NCBI GenBank assembly: GCA_024734495.1
Contig: JALMQS010000075.1
Coordinates: 1,852,935 to 1,916,934 of the forward strand
Source: Forficula auricularia
Lineage: Eukaryota; Arthropoda; Insecta; Dermaptera; Forficulidae
DNA length: 64,000 bases
Direction of reading: 5' to 3'
Both the position numbers and the translations under genes were made by a program. Each line of letters begins with the position of its first letter. The stretch's first letter is position 1. Below, piece after piece: positions 43,603 through 54,869 of the stretch. The notes beneath the pieces are model-generated. The model did no database searches. It saw only the letters and a program-made list of their open reading frames with translations, and was not told the DNA's origin.

Positions 43603-44002
43603 GATGTGGACTCATAAATTAAATTCTCGAGTTACAAGATGGTATCGAATGAAACCCAAACGTGCTCTTGAAACTAATGGAATTGAACCTCGGTTTTGGG
43701 ATATTGTTGGCCTAAAAAATCCTCTTGAACAATATGCTTTTCATGAACTAAGTTTACACCAACGTGTCTGGTTACTTAAAAGTCTTTGTGACAATGTTTT
43801 CACTGCCCAAAAAGCAATAAGAGAATGTATTGCTGAACAAAACGAAGAAGAAACTCGAACTTCTATGGTTGGAGATGATTCAGATTGCTTGCGTGCAACT
43901 ATCCTCGGAGAAGATGGTCTTGGTCGACGTTATATTACTTTTCCTGGTTTAATGGGTCGCGAAGTACGAATTTATAGAGAAGATTCTTCCAGGCATACTA
44001 AG
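43603..44002 (+). CDS. BRD10-like, exon 5 (most conserved)
   Basis: Acceptor TTTTTCCAG/G, donor CTAAG/GTAATA, 133 codons after completing Arg. MWTHKLNSRVTRWYRMKPKR, GLKNPLEQYAFHELSLHQRV, WLLKSLCDNVF and GLMGREVRIYRED. The N-P-L-E...F-H-E-L...V-W-L-L-K-x-L-C-D block and the A-T-I-L-G...F-P...V-R-I-Y block are those remembered from the human protein. The fold is probably a WHIM/DDT-related helical module; this is inference. Confidence 0.9.
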
Positions 44003-44212
44003 GTAATAATTTAGACTTATTTAACAAGTTAGATTCTCGAATCCAGATAAAGATGGTATTTTTTCAAAATTCCAGAATCACGGGTCAGATGCGAGCCCTT
44101 TTTTTGATCTAATTAAACATATCTAATGAATTCTTTTATACAACCTTTGTAAATTATTTTCTATGAAAGTTAATTATACATTTTCTGATAATCTTGGAAT
44201 TGGTTCTTTTAG

Positions 44213-44767
44213 AAACGTCTCAAGGAACCGTCAACCGTGGAAAAGACCCCAAAACGACGAAAACGAAGTTCCGGCTGGAAAAACGGACAAATTGTTAAAA
44301 GAAAGAAAAAAAACAAACCGAAAGATGAAGAAAGTGATAGTTCATCTTCTTTTAATAGGTCGCGATCTGAAGATGAACCAAAAATAGATAATGAAGTAAA
44401 AGAAGATAAAAAAACTGAGAATGAACCAAGTATAGTTAAAAAAATTGATAATGACAAAGTAAATGGTTTACATGAAGATATTAAAAAAGAAATAATTTCA
44501 TCTGATTCGTTAATTAAAGATATTAAAATAGAAGTAAAGGTGGAGAAGACTGAAGAAAATGATGACTTTAATGAAATGGAGAAAAGTTTTCTAAACAATA
44601 CTTCACCAGACGAATCAGAAAGCAAACAGATTGTAACTATTATTTTGGAAGAAATTATTTCTCGAGTGATATCAGATAATGAAGATGATAATAGATTATT
44701 GGGTTTGTATAATTTTTATTTTCAAATACCACAACTAAAAGAGCATTTTAATCAGAGAGGAAATTGA
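44213..44767 (+). CDS. BRD10-like, exon 6 (3' boundary uncertain)
   Basis: Acceptor TTCTTTTAG/AAA, in phase with exon 5: KRLKEPSTVEKTPKRRKRSS begins a basic, then Lys/Asp/Glu/Ser-rich disordered region. The frame runs to a TGA at 44765-44767. Exon 7 needs one carried base, and donors compatible with that are CAA/GTATAG at 44429/44430 or AAA/GTTTTC at 44585/44586. Either one of these is used, another exon intervenes, or an isoform ends here. Confidence 0.65.
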   Translation, partial: KRLKEPSTVEKTPKRRKRSSGWKNGQIVKRKKKNKPKDEESDSSSSFNRSRSEDEPKIDNEVKEDKKTENEPSIVKKIDNDKVNGLHEDIKKEIISSDSLIKDIKIEVKVEKTEENDDFNEMEKSFLNNTSPDESESKQIVTIILEEIISRVISDNEDDNRLLGLYNFYFQIPQLKEHFNQRGN

Positions 44768-45066
44768 AAAAAATTAAAAATATCAAGTAAGAGGTCTACG
44801 TCTTTTAACATATGACTCATTGTGAAAATGTTTTTAAAAATTTAAAATTCCGGAAGAGACAGGGAGAAAAAACTCAACAACTCCCTTTCTTTTGTTTGAA
44901 ATTTCAGGCAAGTGCATATATATAAAAAGGTCCGTCTTGTTCTCTTTTTATGATCAATCCTTTGTTATGTGGCTAACTTGCTATAACAATAAAACGAATT
45001 TATCTATATCCAATCGGGTAATTGAACCCTTGTGAAAAAACAGATAAAATATTTTTAATTAAATTA

Positions 45067-45093
45067 CTGATGATGAAGGTCAAATCTTCGAAA
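45067..45093 (+). ncRNA. hammerhead-ribozyme-like core
   Basis: CTGATGA, one T, stem GAAG/CTTC with loop GTCAAAT, GAAAC, then TATAGGCTC. It precedes an arm (45109-45165) that is partly the inverse of 46093-46130. Confidence 0.5.
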
Positions 45094-45108
45094 CTATAGG
45101 CTCTAACA

Positions 45109-46130
45109 AATAAATTATATTAAGGGTAGAGATTTTATTTAAATCACACCTAATTAATCTACTCTTATTAAACGAGCAAAAATTGTATATTTGTATATAT
45201 ATTTATTTATTTGTTTATATATTTGTATCTTGGTTCTATTTTGAAAACGGCTTTACCGATTTTGATGAAATTCACGGGTTAGGGGGTTTTTGGGTTGACA
45301 ATTCGATCTGTCACGGTCTCATCTTCGACAAAATTGTTTTTGATGGGTTTTTTCGTAATCAAATTAATTATTCTCAGGTATACAAATTCCATTCTCAGGG
45401 TTTTAAAAAAAGGTTTCCCTTTTCCTTTTGTGCTCAGGCAGACAATGGGTCGGGTAAATCCTTTATTCTCAAAGGCTTTGAAGAAGTATTGTGATTGTGG
45501 ATTTTAACATATTTTGTTGTCCCTAAACGTTAGAAATATTAATAAACGTTTTATTATTGTTTTTATAATGAACTTTATTTATTTAATAGAATAAAAAATA
45601 ATCAAGAGCAGGTCTCAATTTTCTGAAAAAACAACACATTTTGATAGGTTTTATTTATTAACAATTGGATGAATAAAAATGAATCATATGGTTGAATCAA
45701 AACAGGTGCAGGAGGTGGGGTGCAGTGTTGGGTGATTCGGGGGTAGGGTGAGGTTTCGGGGGTGGGGTCGACCCGGGTGGAGGTGGGGGGGGGGGTTACA
45801 GTGGGCGAATATTATATATTTTTGTATTTTTTTTAATTTGAAAGCGGCCCTCAAATAAAAATCGACCTTTTTATCAGAATTTTAAATTAATTTAAAAATA
45901 ATATTAAAATAAAGCTTTTAACTGAAGGAAGAAGTTACCGAGCATCGCTCGGTGCCTCCAGGTACTTATAATTATTTATTGAACACGAACAAATAATGTT
46001 AACCCCTAAATCGGATTGGATGCTTATACTAACGATTGCAGAATGAGCTGATCGAAACGTTGTAGTTATATTTTTCAATTTGTTCGTGTTCAATAAATTA
46101 ATTATGTGTGATTTAAATAGGATTTCTACT
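45109..46130. mobile_element. Penelope-like arms split by a Helitron-like insertion
   Basis: GGTAGAGATTTTATTTAAATCACACC at 45126 is mirrored by GTGTGATTTAAATAGGATTTCTAC at 46104. Near 45970-46096 a second short inverted pair (TTATTGAACACGAACAAAT) flanks CTGATCGAAACG (46038), a core whose hairpin has been deleted. Boundaries are approximate; no target duplication was found. Confidence 0.45.
45173..45966 (+). mobile_element. Helentron-like non-autonomous element
   Basis: The 5' end ACGAGCAAAAATTGTATAT and the GAAAACGGCTTTACCGATTT phrase are typical of Helitron-like elements in insects (family knowledge). The 3' hairpin ACCGAGCATCGCTCGGT is followed by CCTCCAGGTACT. A GGGTGGGG-rich stretch lies at 45710-45800. 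No helicase. In the intron after exon 6. Confidence 0.55.
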
Positions 46131-46785
46131 CTTAATAAATTTAATCACAAAAATGCAAGCTTTAACCTACATATCAAATAAATTATATATATATTTATAT
46201 TCGTTATAAATAAGTATATGTTTATTTGCACCAAGCAGAGGCCAAACTTATTGATTTTCCTTTATGAATTTACATATACAGGGTGATTCACGGTCGATGG
46301 CACGTTGGACGTTTATGGAAGGCGGAAGGCAGGATTTTTCTGAAAATTTATCACCTTACATTTTCTTACCTGTTCTATCGATCTAAAATATCTTCAGCAT
46401 TGCGACGTTTCGGCTTCCATCGAAAAGTCTTAGCAACTTTATTTTTTTAAATGGAACACCACGTATATTAACACGTTTTTGGAATCGCCCTTTTATTAAA
46501 ATACTTTTTTGTTAATATTGTCCTATACCTATCTCTATTGATTTTCGAGATAAAAAATAGTTTGTGTTAAATATGGTCCAAAACATGGCCCCTATTAAAC
46601 TTAAATAAATTACTGCTCTCAATTCATGGAAAGTTGATATTTTGGTGGTAGTTTAGACATACCCGAAGTATTTAATTTACGCCGAAAAATTGACTCCATA
46701 TTATACAGGGGGTGCTAAGATTACTATTATTTCCGGTATTAGTAAAAGAGGTCAAAGGTTCGTTTTTTCAAATGAGACCCCCCGT

Positions 46786-47100
46786 ATATCTTCTATATAA
46801 TAAAAATGAATTTCTTTTTCTTTGTAAGCCCAGATCTCTCAAATGCCTGGACCGATTTGGCTAATGTTTTTTTTTAAATGTTTGTAATAGTCCAATTCAG
46901 GTTAATACGTAAAAAAAAATTGGAAAAGTTGCCCGGAAAATTGGAAAATTCAGGAAAAACTAAAAAGAGTTCAGGTTAGCCAACATAGCTTGCCAAACAA
47001 TAAAAGAACTAAACTAGCAAAAAAAAAAACTCCAACAAAGATTTTAAAAAACTATCTATTTTTTAACCGACTTCAAAAAAGGAGGAGGTTCTCTGTTTGA
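46786..47100 (+). repeat. Helitron-like fragment inserted in the palindrome
   Basis: The mirrored arm lacks this block. It starts near CTTCTATATAATAAAAATGAA and contains ATGCCTGGACCGATTTGGCT, similar in style to other rolling-circle element starts. It ends near TTAACCGACTTCAAAAAAGG. Confidence 0.4.
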
Positions 47101-47812
47101 CTGAATTTTTCATTAATTGAAAGACGAAGAAAAATGCTTTAAGACGATATATCATGTCCCTATACTTAAAACATCAAGTTTTCTTAATAAAGCAGCTTTT
47201 TCGTGAAACATTACATTTTAATGAATTTAATTTTAACTAACCATGGAAATATCAAGCTTATGACAGTTTGTTGACTATTTATAAGTAACTTATAAACAGT
47301 TTATTGACGATGTTTAAAAAAATCTCCTAAAATCATAGCAAATATTGATTATTCAAACGAAGTTCTTATAGTACAAAATAAATAATTCCAAACAAATTTC
47401 TTATGGTACAAAATAAATAATTTCATAAGAACTTCGTTTGAATAATCAATATTTGCGATTAATTTGGGAGATTTTTTTGAACACAGTCAATAAACTCTTT
47501 ATAAGTTTCTTACAAATAGTCAACAAACTGTCAGAAACTTGGTATTTCCATGGTTGGTTAAAATTAAATTCATTAAAATGTCATTTTTAGCGAAAAAGCA
47601 GCTTTAATAAGAAAACTTGATGTTTTAAGTATGGGACATGATATATCGTCTTAAAGCATTTTTCTTCCTCTTTCAATTTATTGAGTAATATACGGGGGGT
47701 TTCATTTGAAAAAACGAACTTTTGACCCCTTTTATGAATACCGGAAATAATAGTATTCTTGGCACGCCCTGTATAATATGGAGTCGATTTTTTGGCGTAA
47801 ATTAAATACTTA

Positions 47813-47926
47813 GGGCCAGTTGTATGTCGCAAAGTAAATGCTTTTTACCCCATCCCAATCTCTCCATTTACCATCTACCCTGTGTTAGTGGTAAAAATCA
47901 TTTACATTGCTACATACAACCGGCCC
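47813..47926. mobile_element. PIF/Harbinger-type MITE, copy 1
   Basis: Ends GGGCCAGTTGTATGT and ACATACAACCGGCCC, flanked by TTA on both sides (47810-47812, 47927-47929). 114 bp. The TTA duplication and GGGCC ends fit PIF/Harbinger. The opposite palindrome arm lacks it, confirming insertion. Confidence 0.85.
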
Positions 47927-48743
47927 TTAGTGTGTGTCTAAACTACCATCAAAATGAAGTTTTCATGAATTGAGAGCACTAATTTATTTAAGTTTAATTA
48001 GGGCCATGTTTTGGACCATATTTAACACATATTATTTTTTATCTCGAAATCCGATAGAGATAGGTATAGGACAATATTAACAAAAAAGTATTTTAATAAA
48101 AGGACGGTTCTAAAAACGTGTTAATATACTGGGTGTTACATTTAAAAAAATAAAGTTGCTACGACTTTTCGATGGAAGCCGAAACGTCGCAATGCTGAAG
48201 ATATTTTGGATCGATAGAACAGGTAAGAAAGAGAGGTGCTAAATTTTCAGAAAAATACTGCCTTCCGTTTTCCATAAACGTCTAACGTGCCAGCGACCGT
48301 GAATCACCCTGTATAAAGTTCACATAAAATAATAAATTTGAAGATAATGTGATCGATAAGTAAATTCAAAATATAATTATTTTGTGCTATTATATCATAT
48401 TAATTTATTAACGCAAATAATCTAGATAGTTAGTTATAGGAATCTTAAAAATTATTTTAAATAAAAAAAAATCAGGATTAAAGCCACAACTCATGTTTGG
48501 GATCAAATTCAATTCCCACATAAATAGAACTTATCTGTTATTCTCGACAAAAAACAGTTTTAATTTTTTTATAAATTTTCTATTAATGTTTATCATATTA
48601 CTATCTTGATATTAAATTGCTCTTTTATATATAGGTATATATATTATAAATATTATGTTTTATTATTATTTTCTCCAAATCATTTCCCTCCATTTGAATT
48701 TTTTTATTATTTATTGAAAATAAATAGACAATTTTACATACAG

Positions 48744-48964
48744 CTCGAGCCCCAAGTTTAAGTCCTCTTAGTGATTTCTTGGGCTTCGACGTGCCACCAG
48801 CTTCAGCGCCTTCTCCACCGAAAATCAGAGAACCTTTGCATCAAGCACCTGACTGGCTTATACCTGATTGCGAAGAATTTTATCTTGTAGCTGATAACCT
48901 CGACACACTTCGAGCGCTTGCTATACAAGTAAATTATGATACTGCTTCAAAGCGCACACGAGGG
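48744..48964 (+). CDS. BRD10-like, exon 7
   Basis: Acceptor TTTACATACAG/CT and donor GAGGG/GTAAAT. It needs one base from the preceding exon. RAPSLSPLSDFLGFDVPPAS, then IREPLHQAPDWLIPDCEEFY and LVADNLDTLRALAIQVNYD. The P-x-x-x-E-F-x-L-V-A-x-N-L-x-x-L-R-x-L pattern looks conserved with KIAA2026. The intron before it contains the 2-kb palindrome. Confidence 0.75.
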
Positions 48965-49370
48965 GTAAATAATATTTTTTGATAATTACTTATTAGTGCA
49001 ATAAAATAATGTGATCTTATGATTCGAGAAAAATATATACATGGTAGCCATTTATGTTATTAAGAGAGAGGGGGGGGGGTCTTAAGACACATATTTTTAA
49101 AATTATTTTTGGAGAAAGTTAACTGTGCAGCTGATGAGACCCTGTTTTCATTTATTCAAATTAAAAATTTACTTTTCCGAAAACATTACAAGTCATTCTC
49201 TTTTAAATTTATCTATATTTTTTTCATTTTACAAAAGGCTATCTTATCTAGATTTTTTTCCAAACTCCAAGCTAAAATTTATACCATGATCATATGTATT
49301 GAAGGAGACAATAAAAGAGTGTGTCTTCTGTTGGAATTATAAATTTTATTTATTTATAACGAGACTATAG

Positions 49371-49397
49371 TTTCGAGGGCTTTGCCCTCTTCATTAG
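49371..49397 (-). ncRNA. hammerhead-like core with one core change
   Basis: Minus strand CTAATGA (G to A), A, stem GAGGGC/GCCCTC with AAA loop, GAAAC. Partner of 49438-49464. Confidence 0.45.
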
Positions 49398-49437
49398 TCT
49401 ATTCATAAATTAATTCCTGTGAATCCATTGTAATAGA

Positions 49438-49464
49438 CTGATGAAGAGGGCAAAGCCCTCGAAA
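49438..49464 (+). ncRNA. hammerhead-ribozyme-like core, long stem
   Basis: CTGATGA, one A, perfect 6-bp stem GAGGGC/GCCCTC closed by AAA, GAAA. Among the clearest copies. Confidence 0.6.
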
Positions 49465-50022
49465 AATTTAAAAGCCCTCAAAACCTCAGTCTCGTTATAT
49501 AAAATTTATAATTCCAGCAGAAGACACACTCTTTTATTGCCTCCTTCAATATATAAAAATTCTGCTACTCTCGGCAAAAACTCTCAATTTAATCATATGT
49601 ATTGATGGAAATAACCCTAGGGTCCATTCATAAATTACGTAAGGCGTTTTAATTTTTTTTGATGGGCCTGGTGGGAGGAGTATCAGATTTTACGCAAGTT
49701 TTTTAATTCATAAGTTTCTATTTCCGTTCAATTTTTTTTTTTTTTTTAATGCAATCGAATGCAAGAAGGGTGCACCAGTAAAGATGTAGCCCCTATGGAT
49801 CTCGAAAGACCCTTGCATTACCGAAGAGAAGGGAAAGTTGTTTAAGTGAGAGGGGTGTAGACGTAGGTGTCTATGCACCTGGTTTTGAAGGTTTGAAGAT
49901 CATCCTGGTTTTGAAGGTTTGAAGATCATAGGTGCTGGGAAAGATAGAGGCTGGGAGAGAGTTCCAGTTCCTTGAAGTCATGGGGATATATGAATTCGCG
50001 AATGAAGTGGTCCGGCACTTTT

Positions 50023-51360
50023 CTAATTTGACCGCGAAAGAGTGTTGGGAGTCGGCAAAACGTGTGCTGCGTGCAAAGCATGCTTTGGGGGAGTTATTGA
50101 TTTTATCTCATCAGAGCACCTGCCGTGATAGTATCTATAGAAAAGGGAAAGGGCGGAGACATCTCTTCGATGAGCCAGCGAGTCGAGGGAGTCGGTGAGG
50201 GTAGAATCGTCAATTAGCCTGACGGCTCGTTTCTGAATTGCATCAAGGGTAGCAAGAGAATATTTTGAGGCTCCTCTCCACAGATGAGAGCCGTATTCGA
50301 GACAGGGGCGGATTTGGGCCTTGTAGATGGTGAGAAGTTGTGGGGGTTTGTAAAATCGCTTGGACCTGAATAAGAAGCCAATCTTCCTTGCTGCAGATTT
50401 CGCCACAGAGGAGATGTGTTCATTCCAAGACAGGTCAGATGCGACAGAGACGCCCAACATGGATAGGCTGTCACACATTTTCAGGGTATTCGAATCGAAG
50501 TGAATATCAGGGAAATCTCTATTTTCGCGCCTAGAAATTAGACAACATTGAGTCTTGTTTGAATTGAAGTTAACTAAATTTTGAGAGCCCCATTTATTCA
50601 GTTTGTCTAGGTCGAGAGTAATTGAGGAGGCAATATTGATTCGATTATTCGGGAGAGAGGGTTTGCCGTGTAGAGTGCTATCGTCGGCGTAACAATGAGT
50701 GGGGTTTGCCGTTTGATCAATAAGGTCGTTTATATAAATAAGGAAGAGTGTGGAGGAGATTACAGAGCCTTGGGGAACACCAGAGTTTGTGGAGAACGAT
50801 TCAGAAGATGTTCCATCCACCACAACTTTTATACTTCGGTTTGTCAGAAAGCTTTCAATCCATTTGCGAAGTGTTGGTGTGAATCCAAAGGCTGGTAGTT
50901 TGGCAAGAAGATTTTTTGTGCCAAACCTGGTCAAAAGCTTTGGAGATATCAAGGGCTACAGCGAGGGTTTCTTTTCCGGCCTCTAGAGTATTGTTCAAGG
51001 TGTGGGTGACATAGGTTAAGATGTCGCCTGTGGAACGATTTTGTCTGAATCCATATTGCCTATCGTGAATTAATTTATTGTTTTCTAAGTGATGAAGGAC
51101 GTGTTGGTTTATGACTAATTCCATTAATTTGGAAAGAACAGAGGTGATCGAGATAGGCCTGTAATTAGAGATTTGTGATGTGTCTCCTTTTTTAGGAATA
51201 GGTGTTACTCTGGCTATTTTCCAGCTTTTGGGGAATATGCCCGACTCGTAAGAGAGTTGGAATAGCTTGGATAAGATAGGGGCAAGTTCAGGGGCGCATT
51301 TTTTAATGAGAATTGGTGGGATGTTATCCGGGCCTGCGGCGGATTTTGGAATTTAATTTA
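50023..51360 (-). pseudogene. Jockey-like reverse transcriptase, frameshifted
   Basis: Frames at 50855-51124 (MELVINQHVLHHLENNKLIH, VALDISKAFDQVWH) and 50023-50952 (SGVPQGSVISSTLFLIYIND, THCYADDSTLH with the catalytic YADD, then a long C-terminal region ending LPTPNTLSRSN). A frameshift near 50930 separates palm motif A from the rest. The motifs place it in the Jockey/CR1 group. Confidence 0.85.
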
Positions 51361-52032
51361 TTAATGGCTTTTATGATTATTTGGGGCCTGAAAATTATTT
51401 TGCCCATGAGGTTGGTTTGGGGGGTATAAGTGGGCGGGTTAAGCCCTTTGTCATCTAAAGTGGAGTTAGTTGCGAAATAGGATGCTAGTGATTCGGCTTT
51501 TTCAGCGGGGGTCGTGGCTACTGAACCATTTGGGTGAAAGAGGGGCGGAAGTGAGGGGGACGCGAAATTTCTATTTATTGCCTTGTGTAACGAGAAAAAG
51601 GCCCGTTTTCCATTGGGGCAAGATGCGAGACGGTCAGCTATCCTCTGGTCGAATGATTTCTTTGCCTCAGAGATGATTTTTGCATGAGCTTCGCGACTTG
51701 GTAAATGCAACTCGGTCACATTCTAGCTGTGAAAGTTGCCATTTCTGAAAAGATTTGTTTTTTTCACGGACGGAATCTGCGCATTGTCTACCAAACCAAG
51801 GCTTAGAATCCTTGTTCCCTTTAATCAATTTTGAGGGGATATAGGTTTCTAAGCCTATTTGAGTTGCCTCGTTAAGGGCGTCTGCGAATTCTGAAGCGTT
51901 TTTATCTCTGATGCAGAGTTCATTCCACTGGTAAGCGGCAAAAAAGTTACGCATGTCATTCCAATTAATGTTATCGTTATCGGCTAGCCATATTTTTCTG
52001 GGGTTGGAGTGGTGTGACGGGGGTTTTGGCAA
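51324..52032 (-). pseudogene. Jockey-like ORF2 linker region
   Basis: Two overlapping frames (51667-52032 and 51324-51719) read IWLADNDNINWNDMRNFF... and SFDQRIADRLASCPNGKRAF FSLHKAINR, the usual region between endonuclease and RT. They are linked by a one-base frameshift around 51690. Confidence 0.75.
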
Positions 52033-52183
52033 ATTGGCGGAGGTTTTAATTTTTATCAGATTGTGGTCAGATTTACCTAAAGGGGCCGAAATTTTTGCTT
52101 CATAGGACGAAGGGTGTGAAGTGATGAAAAGATCGAGAAGATTGGATTTTTCATTGGCTTTGTCTGGGATTCTTGTGGGGCCG

Positions 52184-52729
52184 TTAATAATTTGTGTGAG
52201 GCCACACGCCGTAGAAGAAGATTTCAGCGTCGGAGCCTGCGGGGGAATTATGGCTAGAAAATTTTAGCCAATTTTTGTTGTGGACGTTAAAGTCACCTAG
52301 GAAAGATATTTCAGAAGATGGAAATTCTTTCAGGATATTGCAATGGCACTCAAGGAGGTAGTCAAAAAATTGTTTGTATCTGGGGTTTTTGGGGGGCAAA
52401 TATATTATGCAGAAGAATTTAGTTGAATGGCCTAACGTGATTTTGATCCATATGGCATCGAATTCATTGGATTCTAGATTAGTTAAACGCCTACTAGGGA
52501 TGTCCTTTCTAATATAACAGCAGACCCCTCCTTTTTTTCGAAATTTTGAATGAATTGTATAGTTTTCGAATTGGTAGTCACGACAGTTAGATTTATTTAC
52601 GTCAATTATAGTTTCGGATAGGCCTAGAAGAGCAGGTTTTTCATGTTCGAGATGTTGAAATACGTCGTGTAAATTCGAATTGCGAGATAGACCGCGAATG
52701 TTGCAGAAATTGATTTTAATTGATGTCAT
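52184..52729 (-). pseudogene. Jockey-like apurinic endonuclease
   Basis: From MTSIKINFCNIRGLSRN through ALLGLSETI, GGVCCYIRKDIPSR and the catalytic SEISFLGDFNVHNKNWL. The frame is lost near 52190-52260, after which remnants of the SDHNL-type motif continue in another frame. 181 codons. Confidence 0.8.
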
Positions 52730-53221
52730 TAGTATTAGTTAAATTTATTTTAATTGATGTCATAAGTAAGGAGAGTTTGAGGTGGAAATGAAAAGGGTGA
52801 CAAGAAAAGTAAAGATAAGAGAGCCGGTAAACCAATTAAAACTCCGAACTTGGATATATTTTTGAATATATTCAATATCAGTGAGCTCTTAGAAATTCAA
52901 TCTATTAAGTTGATACGTTGTCGAGCTGGACAGTGTTTGTGTCTCATACCTATTCTGATAATAAACAAACACCACGATCTAGAGTGGTATGAAAATGAAG
53001 AAATTGATGTCGAATGATCGCAGGAATCAATATCATATCATCAATATCCGACTGGTTAGTCAGTTTATATGGATAAATAATAATTAAAATTCTGAACTTG
53101 CCAATTATGTGATTTTATTGCATTACTTAAGAAAGATAAAGAAAATTAATATTAATTATTATGAGTATTATATTTATGTTATAAACAACCCTCTTACATG
53201 CAGTATATTTACTGATATTAT

Positions 53222-54415
53222 ACCGGGTGAGTTTTTTATCTTGAGACAGTCTTATAACTCAAAAACAATGCATTATATGAAAAAAATCCAAATAATAATT
53301 ATTCTTAACAATTATTCAACTTAATTATCAAATGATAATGATCAAATATTTAATTATTAAATAAATAATTTAATAATAATTAATAATTTAATAATTTTCC
53401 GACTATGTTCTGTGACATTCCAAAGTGTATCGCAAGTCTTCTGGACAGGCCCGTGCCTGGCGTGTGTTCATTGCGTGCGCCGCAAGCAGGCGTTCAAATA
53501 GCCAGGGATTTTTTTTATGAGATTAAAATATGAAATTTGTAAGAAAAAATTTCAAATCATTATAGTTTTTTTTTTTACAAATTTCATATTATAATTTCAT
53601 AAAAAAATCCCTACCGATTTGAACGCCTGTGTGCGGAGCACGCAATGAACACCCGCCAGGCACGGGCCTGCTTCTGGATGAATTTCAGTTCCAGTTTCCT
53701 TGTTTTTTTTAGACAGATTTACAACACGATAAAATGAAGCTTGTGAGGGTGTATTCCTATCAGGAAAACTCTCAGCAGCCCCATAACACTTCTTCCACAT
53801 TCAACATAAATTAAGACTATTTCAATTCTGTCTTCAAAAAAAAATACTCCATTTTTATTATGGTAATACAATATAACTATCTACTGGATTAACACGAGAA
53901 ATAAACTTTTTTAAACTCAAGAATTTCAAATAGTTCTATTAACTAGAAAATAATCTCTTAAATCTGAGTATAAAGAATTTTTAATATCATCATTATAAAC
54001 CCTTATTTTCATTGTTGTGACTTTAAAATTTAATAATTATTTATTTGATCATTATTATTTGATAATTAAGTTAAATATAGTAATTGTTAAAAATAATTAT
54101 TAAGATTTTTTTTAGATCTAATTGATTCATGTAGTTTGTTTATTTCATGTCGTATAAAAAATAGTTCTTATGAAAGTTTTTCAGTTTTTTTTTTGTAGAA
54201 TATGGTGGCGCAAAGAAAAATATAGGGTTCTATTTAAAATACACAACTTGACCTTAAAATAAATACCCTTGAAAGCTTATTCTAGGTCAACAAACAATAG
54301 TGTACTTTTGTTTCCCCCTCGATATAAATAAACTTTTATTTGAAACTTTTTTCTATATAATGCATTGTTTTTGAGTTATAGGACTGTCTCAAGATAAAAA
54401 AACTCACCCCGTATA
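53222..54415. repeat. inverted-repeat element with nested palindrome
   Basis: CCGGGTGAGTTTTTTATCTT at 53223 is mirrored by AAGATAAAAAAACTCACCCCG at the right end, and about 55 further bases pair (AATGCATTATAT). Subterminal AT-rich blocks (TTATCAAATGATAATGATCA) also mirror. The interior has no supported ORF. Confidence 0.7.
53449..53672. repeat. foldback MITE with GCCCGTGCCTGG ends
   Basis: GCCCGTGCCTGGCG at the left and CGCCAGGCACGGGC at the right. Inner blocks (GGCGTTCAAAT, AGGGATTTTTTTATGA) also pair. Related GC-rich end sequence occurs inside the hAT-type MITE at 59298-59554. Confidence 0.75.
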
Positions 54416-54869
54416 ATTATCTAATCTTTGATTTGACCTTAATCAGTTATTTTCAAAATATATATTTATATATTTTATCAAAAAGTAATTTACTTTGGCA
54501 ATGAAAAAGTACTAATATAATTAATAGTAATGAAATTGGAATAAATAATATTTTTGAATTAAACAGTCGTTTATTTTGTAAATATTTTCATTCCTTACCA
54601 AAATTTATTACTAAGGGCTAGGGGGAGTAATCAAAATCTTATGATGTCTTACCACAGGGGGAGGAAGAATTGAACTAGCAACAAAAACTCCTTACATAAT
54701 TTATGAATGATTTAGTTTCTTAAGAGGCCTTAAGAAACTAAATCATATTTTTTTTCCCCCACAAAATCAAGTTCATTATTTCATTTTTGTCTTAATTACT
54801 ATTTCTATATCTAACACATTTAAAATTTCATATTTATTTTGGAGATTTTAATATAAAATTTAAATTTCG

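Larger units (their letters stand above)
46276..48314. repeat. 2-kb palindromic foldback element
   Basis: TATACAGGGTGATTCACGG at the left end is mirrored by GAATCACCCTGTATA at the right. The arms of about 0.85-1 kb pair almost throughout (GCGACGTTTCGGCTTCCATC, AAAACATGGCCCCTATTAAA). The apex is near 47395. The left arm carries a Helitron-like fragment (46786-47100) and the right arm a PIF-type MITE (47813-47926). No long ORF. Confidence 0.85.
49303..49591. mobile_element. minimal Penelope-like insertion: two arms, two hammerhead-like cores
   Basis: An exact 14-bp duplication ATCATATGTATTGA (49289-49302 and 49592-49605). Inside are only two inverted arms (AGGAGACAATAAAAGAGTGT / ACACTCTTTTATTGCCTCCT) with facing cores, and a one-sided right tail (CTGCTACTCTCGGCAAAAAC). 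289 bp with no coding region. Confidence 0.85.
49732..52990 (-). mobile_element. Jockey-like LINE, most complete copy
   Basis: The T run at 49732-49749 is the complement of the poly(A) tail after GCATTCGATTGCATT. Coding parts follow on the minus strand: RT (about 49960-51360), linker and endonuclease (to 52729). Several frameshifts are present. A tandem duplication of GTTTTGAAGGTTTGAAGATCAT lies at 49884-49930. The 5' limit near 52990 is approximate. In the intron after exon 7. Confidence 0.85.
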
